Shown here: piece by piece, positions 1-8,015 of the stretch | Position numbering within the stretch: the first letter of the stretch is position 1 | Layout: the number at the start of each line of letters is the position of its first letter | Source: DASPJQ01 sp035299065 | GTDB taxonomy: Bacteria; Bacteroidota; Bacteroidia; Flavobacteriales_D; UBA2798 | Direction of reading: 5' to 3' | NCBI GenBank assembly: GCA_035299065.1 | Contig: DATGXI010000119.1 | Location: 1 to 21,986, forward strand | DNA length: 21,986 nucleotides | Translations under genes and position numbers: made by a program | Notes under the pieces: generated by a model | What the model was told of the DNA's origin: nothing | The model's database searches: none | What the model saw: only the letters and a program-made list of their open reading frames with translations

Positions 1-1905
1 TCCCATGGTGTCAACGGGTTGATTTGACCAGCTAAAAACCTGGCGCAATAAATTTCCTGACTGCTCAATGCCCCATTTAATGTAAATCTGGTCTTTGTTT
101 GGATTTTTACGGTTAATGTTCAGCTGCATTTGGTATTGACAACCTAACAGGATATGGTCAGTGTATGAATATTTGAGGTAAGGGTCTTTAATGGTATTTA
201 GCCGTGTTTTAAAATCGTCAGATGGATTGATCTTTACCGCGCTTAATTTTAAAGGCGATAAGTAATGCGACATTGTTGCAATGGGTTTCTCTTCTTTCTT
301 TTGTGTTTTTTTGCGAATCTCGGTCAACCATTCATATCCCAATGATGCTTCCTGAATACCCCTGGTAAAGTCAGGACGTTGCTGGAAATTAAAATCGGCT
401 GTGAACACTGTTTTTGGGCTGGCGTTTTTACTGAATTTAAAAACATTGAAAGGAACAAGAAATTTTGGAATGGTTAGTGAAATTTCGGGGCCAAACTCAA
501 TGGTGTTAAACGTATTCAGGGGTTTAAATTCACCTACACCAATGTTTCCTCCAACTGTACTTTCGTCCTGGTTGGTCAATAATTGCTGCGCTTCAATTCC
601 GCCTGTCATGGTTATCTTTAATGCTTCTGCTCCCCTGAAAAGGTTTTTATTCCTGTAGGTAAGGTCACCGGCTATTCCAAGGTTACCGCCCCGATTGGTG
701 CCTTTTGCTTCCAGCTTGAAGGTTTGACGGGCTTGAGGTTTTAAATAAATATAGGCATCAAGTACCGGATTTGAGGGGTCGCTTACATTGGGTTTAAAAA
801 CAATGTTTGTTGATTTATAAATGCCAAGTGAGGTGAGTTTTTTGTAAGTTGATTCCACCTCTTTTGCACGGTAATAATACCCGCGGTTTATGTAAATATG
901 TTGCGATAAATTTGAAGGCCTTATGGAGGGGCGTCCATGGTAAACAATAATGTATTCATGTTCTTCGTCCTTGTAAACACTGGTATCAGAAACCAGGCTG
1001 TCGTTGTTGATGTAATCGGTAAAAATGTAAATATTGTTTACCAGGTAACGCCTGTGGTTTTCATACCAGGTTGAGTCGGAATCATAGTCTTTTCGAAGTA
1101 GACGTGCTACCGACATGTTTAGCTTTACGCGTTGTGATCCCAGTGTACTGTCAATCTTAAACGTAAAAAAATCTTTACTCATGTCATAATAACCACGGTC
1201 TTTCAGGTAGGTAATGAGCCGTGAACGCTCGGCATCCAACACATCTATATCAAGGCGGTCATCCTCCTTAATCAAGGTCTCATCGGAAGCCGATTTAATA
1301 ACCTTTAATAGTTTTTTATCTTCGCTTGAAATGGTAAAGGTGTCAATGGTGTAAGGCGTGCGTGTAGTTACAAAATAATATAAATAGGCTTTTTTGTGAA
1401 CCGAATCAAGCCCTATTGAATCGCGCACGGTGTTATTGAAATATCCCTTTTTGAATAAATAGTTACGAAGATTTTTTGTTGAGGAACGCACTTTTGCCGA
1501 GTCAAGTAAAACCGGGGCTTCACCAACTGAATTGCGAATCCAGTTCCCCCTGCGTTCTTTCCACGACTTTTTTAACGGTTTGGGTTCCTTGCCTTTTTTT
1601 ACCCTTTTTTCGTTTTTTCGCTTAATACGGGCTTGCTTTTTTTTGGTTTTATGATGCATTTTTACCGTATCGGGAATGTTGTATAGCCATAGGTGGAAGC
1701 GTGGTTTCCCAAAAATTTTACGGTTTGGCTGGGTTTTTAAAACTGCCTGTAACTCGCCCTGGCTTATTTTATCCCCTTTAACCTCAATGGTATTCTTCTC
1801 AACCAGGTATTCACCTTTTGAAAGCCTTTTGGTGTAATTACAGCCAGCTACCACAAAACAGGTTAACAATACAGCGGTAATTATTTTATTTACTGGCTTG
1901 AGCAA
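1..1905 (-). CDS. tamL: TamL-type lipidated BamA/TamA-family outer-membrane protein (partial, C-terminus outside window)
   Basis: About 635 codons are visible and the barrel end lies beyond the left edge. No ATG is available; the best start is TTG at 1905, giving a lipoprotein signal (MLKPVNKI..., hydrophobic stretch, lipobox VAGC with Cys22). Next come POTRA-like segments, a very basic stretch at about residues 80-122, the NSVGEAPVLLD segment, then YINRGYYYRAKEVESTYKKL and surface-antigen/barrel-like sequence (FKLEAKGTNRGGNLGIAGDL, GVGEFKPLNTFNTIEFGPEI). Lipidated TamA relatives of this shape are known in Bacteroidota as TamL and are thought to help assemble outer-membrane proteins. The gene diverges from the trmH-like gene, an arrangement I recall as common in the phylum. 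Family assignment is firm; TamL rather than another BamA-like paralogue rests on the lipobox and gene context. Confidence 0.85.
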   Translation of the reverse strand, partial: MLKPVNKIITAVLLTCFVVAGCNYTKRLSKGEYLVEKNTIEVKGDKISQGELQAVLKTQPNRKIFGKPRFHLWLYNIPDTVKMHHKTKKKQARIKRKNEKRVKKGKEPKPLKKSWKERRGNWIRNSVGEAPVLLDSAKVRSSTKNLRNYLFKKGYFNNTVRDSIGLDSVHKKAYLYYFVTTRTPYTIDTFTISSEDKKLLKVIKSASDETLIKEDDRLDIDVLDAERSRLITYLKDRGYYDMSKDFFTFKIDSTLGSQRVKLNMSVARLLRKDYDSDSTWYENHRRYLVNNIYIFTDYINNDSLVSDTSVYKDEEHEYIIVYHGRPSIRPSNLSQHIYINRGYYYRAKEVESTYKKLTSLGIYKSTNIVFKPNVSDPSNPVLDAYIYLKPQARQTFKLEAKGTNRGGNLGIAGDLTYRNKNLFRGAEALKITMTGGIEAQQLLTNQDESTVGGNIGVGEFKPLNTFNTIEFGPEISLTIPKFLVPFNVFKFSKNASPKTVFTADFNFQQRPDFTRGIQEASLGYEWLTEIRKKTQKKEEKPIATMSHYLSPLKLSAVKINPSDDFKTRLNTIKDPYLKYSYTDHILLGCQYQMQLNINRKNPNKDQIYIKWGIEQSGNLLRQVFSWSNQPVDTMG

Positions 1906-1930
1906 GAGGGCAATTTTATGGTTAATTTTG
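1898..1930 (+). promoter_or_regulatory. Promoter candidate for the TrmH-family operon
   Basis: TTG at 1898-1900, a 22-bp spacer, and TAATTTTG at 1923-1930 match the Bacteroidota -33/-7 form (TTG, TAnnTTTG). The start codon lies about 60 bp downstream. The element overlaps the start region of the divergent tamL gene. Confidence 0.5.
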
Positions 1931-1982
1931 GTTTTATGTTAATTAACCTTCCAGGATAAAATTCCATTAAGGTTCTGACGTG

Positions 1983-1990
1983 CAAATATA
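1983..1990 (-). promoter_or_regulatory. -7 element candidate for tamL
   Basis: On the minus strand this reads TATATTTG, a perfect TAnnTTTG. The only nearby TTTG upstream (plus 2007-2010) is at a short 16-bp spacing, so the -33 part is weak. If used, transcription would start near 1976 and the 5' ends of the tamL and trmH-like transcripts would overlap. Confidence 0.35.
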
Positions 1991-2737
1991 ATGAACACCA
2001 GCTTAACAAAAGGACAAATACAATTTATTAAGGAGCTACAGCAAAAAGAAGGCCGAAAAGAACATGGTTTATTTGTTGTTGAAGGCGAAAAGCTGGTGAA
2101 CGAGCTGGCAGGTTCCGGGCATGAGATTCAACAGCTGTACTATACCAATGATTTTGAGGGCACTAGTTTTAATTTGAACGCTGGAGCTCAGAAAATTACA
2201 ACAAAAGAACTGGAGCGCATCTCGTCTCTTTCAACCCCAAACAAGGTGTTGGCATTGGTCAAAATTCCAAAACAGGAAACACTTCCTGGCGCTGAAACTA
2301 AAATTATTTATTGCTGCCAGTTGCAGGATCCGGGCAATGCCGGTACCATTTTGCGAATTGCTGATTGGTACGGAATTCAAAAAGTGGTATTCAGTATAAA
2401 TTCAGTTGATGTTTTTTCACCAAAGGTAGTTCAGGCCTCTATGGGAGCGGTATTTAGGATCAACTGTTTATATGACAATGAAAAGAATGAATTGCTTGAT
2501 AAGCTTAGGAAGGAAAAATATACCGTAATTGCAGCCGATATGAAGGGTGAAAAACTGGATTCGTTTGTGTTTCCTGAAAAAACAGTGTTGGTTATGGGAA
2601 GCGAATCGCATGGAATTAATAGCGAAATTAAACAACATGTTGATGCGTTTATTACCATACAACGTGTGGGTAAAGCCGAGTCGTTGAATGTTGGTGTAGC
2701 TTGTGGAATTATTTGCCAAAAAATGATTTTTAATTAA
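1991..2737 (+). CDS. TrmH/SpoU-family RNA 2'-O-methyltransferase
   Basis: The 248-residue protein belongs to the SPOUT class, which transfers methyl from S-adenosylmethionine to a ribose 2'-OH in tRNA or rRNA. An N-terminal substrate-binding segment (KGQIQFIKELQQKEGRKEHGLF...VEGEKLV, residues 7-35) is followed by the knotted catalytic domain. Motif 1 is LQDPGNAGTILRIADWYG (111-128), motif 2 VMGSESHGIN (201-210) and motif 3 SLNVGVACGI (231-240). These form the trefoil-knot AdoMet site. The exact target nucleotide cannot be read from the sequence. It is the first gene of a tight run: only 5 bp separate its stop from the lipoprotein gene. Confidence 0.93.
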   Translation: MNTSLTKGQIQFIKELQQKEGRKEHGLFVVEGEKLVNELAGSGHEIQQLYYTNDFEGTSFNLNAGAQKITTKELERISSLSTPNKVLALVKIPKQETLPGAETKIIYCCQLQDPGNAGTILRIADWYGIQKVVFSINSVDVFSPKVVQASMGAVFRINCLYDNEKNELLDKLRKEKYTVIAADMKGEKLDSFVFPEKTVLVMGSESHGINSEIKQHVDAFITIQRVGKAESLNVGVACGIICQKMIFN

Positions 2738-2742
2738 CTGTC

Positions 2743-3504
2743 ATGATAAAATTTTTTCCGGTTTTGGGGTTAACTTTATTACTTGCTTCGTGCGGAAGCG
2801 AGGACAAAAAAGAAAATTCAGAAGTTAAAAGTGTTGATTCAGTTACAAAACAAACTGTGAAAGACACCATTACTTTTACCCTTGATGATATAGATAAAAA
2901 TGCCTATTGTAAACTGGTTGATAAATCAGGATACTGCGATAAGAATAACAAGCTTGGCTGGAAAGACGACTCGCTGCAGGAAGTTAAGCTAATAGAAAAA
3001 TATGCACGCATTGTTTCCAGGAATGGCGATCGTCTTAGTTTCCTGGTAGGTAAAAACAATTTGGATTTTAAAGATGTGCGCGATGAAATGTCGGGTGAAT
3101 ATATTATTTACCGGCTTCTTGACATGAACGATGAATATGCCGTTTTAGCCATGATGTATTACGAAGGACACGAGTATATGGTGTTAAACCATAAGACAGG
3201 AAAATCATTTAAAACCTGGGGACGTCCAATTTTTAATGTAACACGTACCATGGTGGTGAGCGGAAATTATGACCTGGCAGCAGGGTATTCAAACAACGGT
3301 TTCCAGGTTTTTGCCAATGAAAATGGTAAATGGAACCTTAAAATGGAACGACTGTTGGATGATTGGGGCCCCGAAGACTTGTGGTGGGTTAACGATTCGG
3401 TGGTTGCAGGAAAAAAAATGTGGATGTATGAAACTAAAAATGGCTCAACTAGAGACACGGCAGCATTCGTGAAAATAAATTTAAAAACAGAAATCATAAA
3501 CTAA
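2743..3504 (+). CDS. Putative lipoprotein of unknown function
   Basis: The 253-residue protein begins MIKFFPVLGLTLLLASCGSE, a classic type II signal peptide with lipobox LASC and lipidated Cys17. A low-complexity acidic/lysine linker follows (EDKKENSEVKSVDSV). The mature part is mixed beta-type sequence with many aromatic residues (YEGHEYMVLNHKTGKSFKTW, GYSNNGFQVFANENGKWNL), which could form a small beta-propeller-like or sandwich domain, but I recognise no family. The residues after Cys (G, S, E, D) do not settle the final membrane location. It sits 5 bp after the methyltransferase and 29 bp before rimO, so it is probably co-transcribed, with no obvious functional link. Confidence 0.8.
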   Translation: MIKFFPVLGLTLLLASCGSEDKKENSEVKSVDSVTKQTVKDTITFTLDDIDKNAYCKLVDKSGYCDKNNKLGWKDDSLQEVKLIEKYARIVSRNGDRLSFLVGKNNLDFKDVRDEMSGEYIIYRLLDMNDEYAVLAMMYYEGHEYMVLNHKTGKSFKTWGRPIFNVTRTMVVSGNYDLAAGYSNNGFQVFANENGKWNLKMERLLDDWGPEDLWWVNDSVVAGKKMWMYETKNGSTRDTAAFVKINLKTEIIN

Positions 3505-3533
3505 GCAGAAGATTTTGCAGGAGAAAGTTTAAC

Positions 3534-4841
3534 ATGAAAACAAAAACACTTAAAAAAAATAAAGTAAATGTTGTAACATTGGGTTGCTCTAAGAATATTT
3601 ATGATTCAGAAGTGCTCATGAACCAGCTACAAGCCAATAAATTTGATGTTGAGCACGATGGTGATTCAGGCGATTCGTCAATTGTAATCATCAATACATG
3701 CGGGTTTATTGAAAATGCCAAACAGGAAAGCATTGACACCATTATTCGTTTTGCCGAGGCCAAAAAGAAAGGCCTGGTTGAAAAAGTATATGTTACCGGT
3801 TGTTTGAGCGAGCGCTACAAACCTGACCTTGAAAAAGAAATTCCGGATGTTGACGCGTACTTTGGTACACGTGATTTGCCTAAATTACTTAAGACATTAA
3901 AAGCCGACTACAAACACGAGTTGGTGGGAGAGCGGTTGCTGGCTACGCCTTCGCATTTTGCCTATTTTAAAATTTCCGAAGGGTGTGACCGCCCGTGTTC
4001 GTTTTGTGCTATACCGTTGATGCGTGGAAAACATATTTCAACTCCGGTTGAGGAATTGGTTAAGCAAGCCAAACATCTTGCCAAAAATGGTACAAAAGAA
4101 CTGTTGATTATTGCCCAGGATTCAACTTATTACGGGCTTGATATTTATAAAGAACGTAAGCTGGCCTATTTGCTTAATTCATTGGCAGAAGTAGAAGGCA
4201 TTGAATGGTTGCGTTTGCATTATGCTTTTCCAAGTGGTTTTCCCGATGATGTGCTGGATGCCATGGCCAATAATCCCAAAATATGCAAATACCTTGACAT
4301 TCCTTTGCAGCACATTAGCGACAATATGCTTAAAAGCATGCGAAGAGGAACAACCAAGCAAAAAACAATTGATTTGGTAAATAAAATGCGCGATAAAGTT
4401 CCCGGTATAGCCATTCGCACAACACTTATTTGCGGTTATCCAGGTGAAACACAGCAGGACCATGATGAAATGCTGGAATGGGTTGAACAAACACGTTTTG
4501 ACAGGTTGGGAGCCTTTACCTATTCACACGAAGAAAACACACATGCATTTGGTTTAAAAGACAATGTTCCGGCTAAAACAAAACAGGCAAGAGCAAATGC
4601 CGTTATGGAACTGCAAATGGGTATTTCGCAACAACTGAACGAGAAAAGGGTTGGCCAAACCGTAAAGGTGCTTATTGACCGAAAAGAAAAAGATGGGTTT
4701 GTTGGCCGCACCGAATTTGATTCCCCCGAAGTAGACAATGAAGTTTTGATAAAAACAACCGACTATTTACGCGTTGGCGATTTTGTAAATGTGACCATTA
4801 CAGAATCAACAGCCTACGACCTGGTTGGTGAAATTGCCTGA
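3534..4841 (+). CDS. rimO: Ribosomal protein S12 methylthiotransferase RimO
   Basis: RimO is a radical-SAM enzyme that adds a methylthio group to a conserved aspartate of ribosomal protein S12. The 435-residue protein has the full architecture. The N-terminal MTTase domain carries three cluster cysteines, Cys18 (TLGCSKN), Cys56 (INTCGF) and Cys90 (VTGC). The radical-SAM motif CDRPCSFCAIPLMRG supplies Cys151, Cys155 and Cys158. A C-terminal TRAM-like region follows (VLIDRKEKDGFVGRTEFDSPEVD...). The GCSKN start and the PLMRGKHISTPVEEL segment favour RimO over the tRNA enzyme MiaB. An AGGAGA-like site about 11 bp upstream supports the start. HemW, another radical-SAM protein, follows after 2 bp. 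Confidence 0.95.
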   Translation: MKTKTLKKNKVNVVTLGCSKNIYDSEVLMNQLQANKFDVEHDGDSGDSSIVIINTCGFIENAKQESIDTIIRFAEAKKKGLVEKVYVTGCLSERYKPDLEKEIPDVDAYFGTRDLPKLLKTLKADYKHELVGERLLATPSHFAYFKISEGCDRPCSFCAIPLMRGKHISTPVEELVKQAKHLAKNGTKELLIIAQDSTYYGLDIYKERKLAYLLNSLAEVEGIEWLRLHYAFPSGFPDDVLDAMANNPKICKYLDIPLQHISDNMLKSMRRGTTKQKTIDLVNKMRDKVPGIAIRTTLICGYPGETQQDHDEMLEWVEQTRFDRLGAFTYSHEENTHAFGLKDNVPAKTKQARANAVMELQMGISQQLNEKRVGQTVKVLIDRKEKDGFVGRTEFDSPEVDNEVLIKTTDYLRVGDFVNVTITESTAYDLVGEIA

Positions 4842-4843
4842 TT

Positions 4844-5971
4844 TTGGCTGGTATTTACATCCATATCCCTTATTGTAAACAAGCCTGTAGTTATTGTGAT
4901 TTTTATTTTACCACGTCACTAAAATCAAAACCTGTTTTTTTAAATGCCCTTCTAAAGGAAATAAACCTTCAAAAATCGTTTTTAAACAACGCCCAGGTTG
5001 ATACTATTTACTTTGGGGGAGGAACTCCTTCAATGCTTACAACTGTCGAGATTTCGGATATTATTGCGTCAATAAGAGCAAATTTCACTGTAGCTAAATT
5101 GCCAGAAATAACACTGGAAGCAAATCCCGATAACTTAAATCCCGAATATCTTGATGGTATAAAAAGTGCCGGTGTAAATCGCCTCAGCGTTGGCCTGCAA
5201 TCGTTCAAAGACGATGAGTTGAAAGAATTGAACAGGGCGCATTCATCGTTGCAAAATACGGAAGTGATTAAAATGGCGCAGGCAGCAGGCTTTAATAATA
5301 TTTCAGTTGATCTCATTTATGGAACACCTTTCTCAAATGAACAGGAATGGGATAATTATATTGACAAAGTAATTTCATTGAAAGTTCAGCATGTTTCCTG
5401 TTACCAGCTAACAGTTGAGGAAAAAACATTGCTTGATAACAATATTAAAAAAGGCATAACACCCGCCCCTGATGATGAGCGAACCGAAAAGCAGTTCCTG
5501 GCATTAATAAAAAAGATGAAAGAGGCTGGGTTCCGGCATTACGAAATTTCCAATTTCGGGCTACCGGAATTTTACTCAAAGCATAACTCTTCTTATTGGA
5601 AAAACGTTCCTTACCTGGGATTGGGCCCTTCAGCGCATAGTTATAATGGAAAGTCACGTTTTTATAATGTAGCTAACGTACACGTATATGCCAGTGCGGT
5701 TGAAAAAGAAGCGGGATGGATTACCGAGGAAGCGCTTAGCGAAAAGGATTTGTACAACGACCTGGTGTTAACCGGTCTCAGGACCGAATTTGGCCTTGAT
5801 TTACCCCTCGTCACAGCCAAACTGGACCAGTCGTTTGGTAATTATTTTCAGCGAAAAGCACAGCCATATATTGAAAAGGGCGAAATTATTCAACTGGGCT
5901 ACAATTATCGCCTTAAAGAAGAATCATTTTTATTTGCTGACCGTATTAGTGCTGATTTATTTTATATTTGA
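4844..5971 (+). CDS. hemW: HemW-like radical SAM protein (heme chaperone, formerly 'oxygen-independent coproporphyrinogen oxidase-like')
   Basis: The 375-residue protein starts at TTG two bases after the rimO stop; no ATG lies before the conserved N-terminus MAGIYIHIPYC. The radical-SAM cluster motif is C11-x3-C15-x2-C18 in CKQACSYCDFYF. The AdoMet-binding GGGTPS is at 58-63, and the C-terminal region has RHYEISNFG and KHNSSYWKNVPYLGLGPSAH. Absence of the HemN N-terminal extension and CDF after the third cysteine point to HemW, which binds heme and is thought to deliver it to haemoproteins, rather than true HemN. The next gene begins within or just after its stop codon, so translational coupling is likely. 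Confidence 0.9.
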   Translation: MAGIYIHIPYCKQACSYCDFYFTTSLKSKPVFLNALLKEINLQKSFLNNAQVDTIYFGGGTPSMLTTVEISDIIASIRANFTVAKLPEITLEANPDNLNPEYLDGIKSAGVNRLSVGLQSFKDDELKELNRAHSSLQNTEVIKMAQAAGFNNISVDLIYGTPFSNEQEWDNYIDKVISLKVQHVSCYQLTVEEKTLLDNNIKKGITPAPDDERTEKQFLALIKKMKEAGFRHYEISNFGLPEFYSKHNSSYWKNVPYLGLGPSAHSYNGKSRFYNVANVHVYASAVEKEAGWITEEALSEKDLYNDLVLTGLRTEFGLDLPLVTAKLDQSFGNYFQRKAQPYIEKGEIIQLGYNYRLKEESFLFADRISADLFYI

Positions 5972-5973
5972 CC

Positions 5974-6696
5974 ATGCCTGATTACGCGAAATATAACCTG
6001 GATAAGCCCTTGGACATTTCTATTCCACTTAGCGCTTCCTCAAGCAACGTTAATGCCTGGTACGTTGGTCCACCTGAAATAAAACCCGTTGAGAACGGTA
6101 CCTGGGTGGGTGATGTAAATCGCGGTGGTAGTGTCAATTTTCGTAATATCTTTTTTAATCCGCATGGTCATGGTACCCACACGGAATGTGTAGGCCATAT
6201 TTCTACTGAAAATTATTCGGTTAACCAGCTGCTAAAAACTTTTTTTTTCAAGGCCCTTGTGGTTTCAGTTTTGCCAAAGGAAGTGAATGGTGACCTGGTT
6301 ATTTATCCTGATCAGTTAAACGCTTATAACCTTGACGGATACGAAGCAATTGTTATTCGCACCTTGCCCAACGATGTTGCCAAATTGCACAGGCAGTATT
6401 CGCATACAAACCCAGCATATCTTGATGAAAAAACAGCCCTGCATATTCGTGAAAAAGGAATCAACCATTTGTTGATTGATTTGCCTTCGGTTGACAGGGA
6501 GGAGGATGGTGGTAAATTACTGGCTCATCGTGCATTTTGGAACTATCCTGCCCATACCCGGCTTGATTGTACCATTACTGAATTTATATTTGTTCCTGAT
6601 CATGTCAAGGATGGTGAGTACCTTCTTAACTTACAGTTTGCTCCATTTGAAAACGATGCCAGTCCATCCAGGCCTGTGTTGTATCCGCTTCGTTAA
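5974..6696 (+). CDS. Cyclase-family (kynurenine-formamidase-like) metal-dependent hydrolase
   Basis: From ATG 5974 the protein has 240 residues. A TTG at 5968, overlapping the hemW stop, would add two residues. It matches the putative cyclase / kynurenine formamidase superfamily: an N-terminal LDISIPL segment, a metal-binding region HGHGTHTECVGH (residues 64-75), LLIDLPSVD and AHRAFW. The family consensus is HxGTHxDxPxH; here Glu71 replaces Asp and Val73 replaces Pro, and the leading His is shifted by one. I believe a Bacteroidota subfamily shares this pattern. Substrate is unknown, and no tryptophan-degradation genes are nearby. It is the last gene of the trmH-like run. Confidence 0.75.
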   Translation: MPDYAKYNLDKPLDISIPLSASSSNVNAWYVGPPEIKPVENGTWVGDVNRGGSVNFRNIFFNPHGHGTHTECVGHISTENYSVNQLLKTFFFKALVVSVLPKEVNGDLVIYPDQLNAYNLDGYEAIVIRTLPNDVAKLHRQYSHTNPAYLDEKTALHIREKGINHLLIDLPSVDREEDGGKLLAHRAFWNYPAHTRLDCTITEFIFVPDHVKDGEYLLNLQFAPFENDASPSRPVLYPLR

Positions 6697-6726
6697 TTTC
6701 TTACATTTTTGCGATATTTCTTACAT
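6696..6726 (+). repeat. Tandem pair of the ATTTCTTACAT motif
   Basis: ATTTCTTACAT occurs at 6696-6706 and again at 6716-6726, exactly 20 bp apart start to start, about two helical turns. The second copy ends 77 bp before the start of the kinase gene. The same 10-mer TTTCTTACAT recurs at 9787 and 15146. It is a candidate regulator-binding site; the protein is unknown. Confidence 0.45.
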
Positions 6727-6774
6727 GGCCGCTTTTTTTGGGATGAAAACCAGCGCTGAAAATAGTCGAGCGCT

Positions 6775-6782
6775 TATCTTTG
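6775..6782 (+). promoter_or_regulatory. -7 element candidate for the 6803 kinase
   Basis: TATCTTTG is a perfect TAnnTTTG located 20 bp before the GTG start. No TTG is present at the expected -33 distance, which may mean that an activator is needed; the tandem ATTTCTTACAT sites lie upstream. Confidence 0.35.
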
Positions 6783-6802
6783 GGTGTATTCAGCCTTAAC
6801 GC

Positions 6803-7543
6803 GTGAAGCAACAAGATAAAATTGCAACGGATAATACCAGCCAGGAAAATGAACAATTTGCCTATACACTGGCGCATGATTTACAGGAACCTTTAAATAC
6901 ATTGAGTGGTTTTTTAAACCTTCTTGAGAAGAACAAGGCCGTAACTTCAGACGCAGACGCATCAAAATACATTCGATTTTCCCAGGAATCGGCTGAGCGG
7001 CTACACAAACTTATTACCGACTCACTTTTGTATTTCAGTACCGGTAAACAGGTAGACGATTTTGAGGAAGTGGATTTAAATGAGGTATTGAAAATAACAA
7101 GGGGAATGTTTCTGGTGTTGAAGGATGACCATTCACATATACTGGAATCGGACCAATTGCCTGTAGTTTTTGGAAGCCGAACGCAAATGATTCAATTGTT
7201 CCAAAACCTGGTGGGCAATGCGGTTAAGTATGTACAAAAAGGCAATACACCTTGTATACGAATAACCTGCTCTGAAAGCGAAAATGAATGGATTTTCAGT
7301 GTAAGGGATAAAGGCATTGGCATTAGACCCGAGCATCACGAAAAAATATTTGGCACATTCAACAGGCTGCACAAACAATCAGAATACGCAGGTTCTGGAA
7401 TAGGCCTTGCTATTTGCCGCAAAATAGTTGCCCTGCACGCAGGTACCATGCACGTTGAAAGTGCCATGGGCCAGGGTAGTAATTTTATATTTACCATAAA
7501 CAAGCAATTAAAAAATCAGCACCATGTCCAAAAAAATGCCTAA
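6803..7543 (+). CDS. Sensor-less cytosolic histidine kinase (HisKA-HATPase only)
   Basis: The 246-residue protein starts at GTG: an in-frame stop lies two codons upstream and the first internal ATG is after the H-box. It is only a kinase core. The HisKA box AHDLQEPL carries phospho-acceptor His25. The ATPase domain has the N-box QNLVGNAVKY (Asn139), G1 DKGIGI (169-174), the F-box region FGTFNRLH and G2 GSGIGLAICR (197-206). No transmembrane segment, PAS or GAF domain is present, so input must come through a partner or another kinase. The H-box wording resembles phytochrome-type kinases. It overlaps the following receiver gene by 20 bp, which strongly suggests the two form a cognate, translationally coupled pair. 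Confidence 0.92.
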   Translation: MKQQDKIATDNTSQENEQFAYTLAHDLQEPLNTLSGFLNLLEKNKAVTSDADASKYIRFSQESAERLHKLITDSLLYFSTGKQVDDFEEVDLNEVLKITRGMFLVLKDDHSHILESDQLPVVFGSRTQMIQLFQNLVGNAVKYVQKGNTPCIRITCSESENEWIFSVRDKGIGIRPEHHEKIFGTFNRLHKQSEYAGSGIGLAICRKIVALHAGTMHVESAMGQGSNFIFTINKQLKNQHHVQKNA

Positions 7544-7940
7544 ATGCAAGTACGAAAACGTTTTATTGATTGACGACAATGAACTGGATAACTTCATTAA
7601 CCAAAAGATTATTGAGTCGGTAAATTTTGCAAAAAACATTTATGTGAACACAAGCAGTAGTGGTGCACTTGAGTTTTTAACGAATTTGCGGGTGTTAAAA
7701 GACCGTGAAGCCGAGCTTTATCCGCAGGTTTTGTTTGTTGATATCAACATGCCTATAATGGATGGATTTCAGTTTATTGAAAACCTGGTAAAAACCGATC
7801 CGCTGGCGCGTGAGCGTAGTAAAATTGTAATTCTTACCACCTCATTAAACCCTGCCGATAAGCAACGCGCTGAAGCAATTGCCAGTGATATAGCATTTCT
7901 TTATAAGCCGCTTACCGAGGCAATGCTGGCCGAATTATAA
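7524..7940 (+). CDS. Single-domain response regulator (receiver only)
   Basis: The 138-residue protein is one CheY-like receiver. It has the acidic pair Asp17-Asp18 (LLIDDNE), phospho-acceptor Asp73 in LFVDINMPIMDGF, the switch Thr in IVILTTS and the conserved Lys in FLYKPL. It has no output domain, so it must act by protein contact or as a relay intermediate. The ATG lies inside the end of the kinase gene, in another frame. Its closest likely partner is the overlapping kinase. After the stop, an inverted repeat with a GAAA centre may double as a weak terminator for this transcript and an operator for the next gene. Confidence 0.93.
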   Translation: MSKKMPKCKYENVLLIDDNELDNFINQKIIESVNFAKNIYVNTSSSGALEFLTNLRVLKDREAELYPQVLFVDINMPIMDGFQFIENLVKTDPLARERSKIVILTTSLNPADKQRAEAIASDIAFLYKPLTEAMLAEL

Positions 7941-7945
7941 AGATT

Positions 7946-7988
7946 CCTGAAAATACCGTAGAAATACGGTTGTTTTTCATGTTTCAGG
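7946..7988. repeat. Nested inverted repeats around the 7955 operator
   Basis: An outer 7-bp repeat, CCTGAAA (7946-7952) and TTTCAGG (7982-7988), encloses the inner perfect palindrome ACCGTA-GAAA-TACGGT (7955-7970). In RNA the inner part would be a 6-bp stem with a GNRA tetraloop followed by TGTTTTT, so it could help end the kinase-receiver transcript. Confidence 0.45.
7955..7970. promoter_or_regulatory. Palindromic operator candidate ACCGTAGAAATACGGT
   Basis: This is a perfect 6-4-6 inverted repeat whose right end touches the TTG of the downstream promoter. Its centre is about 44 bp before the predicted transcription start, a usual place for an activator site. The core CGTAGAAATACGGT recurs twice upstream of the minus-strand kinase operon (14962-14975, 14983-14996). 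The binding protein is unknown. Confidence 0.6.
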
Positions 7989-8000
7989 GCTTTATTTTTG
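7970..8000 (+). promoter_or_regulatory. Promoter for the 100-residue protein gene
   Basis: TTG at 7970-7972, a 20-bp spacer and TATTTTTG at 7993-8000 fit the Bacteroidota promoter consensus closely. The start codon is 15 bp downstream of the -7 element, so the leader would be about 10 nt. Confidence 0.6.
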
Positions 8001-8015
8001 TCGTGAATTATTTTC

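Noticed and set aside
401..658. Plus-strand frame inside tamL
   Set aside because: The minus strand is continuously open for 635 codons with clear surface-antigen sequence; the plus frame is a shadow.
4844..5971. True coproporphyrinogen III dehydrogenase HemN
   Set aside because: It lacks the HemN N-terminal extension and the cysteine after the third cluster Cys; HemW fits better.
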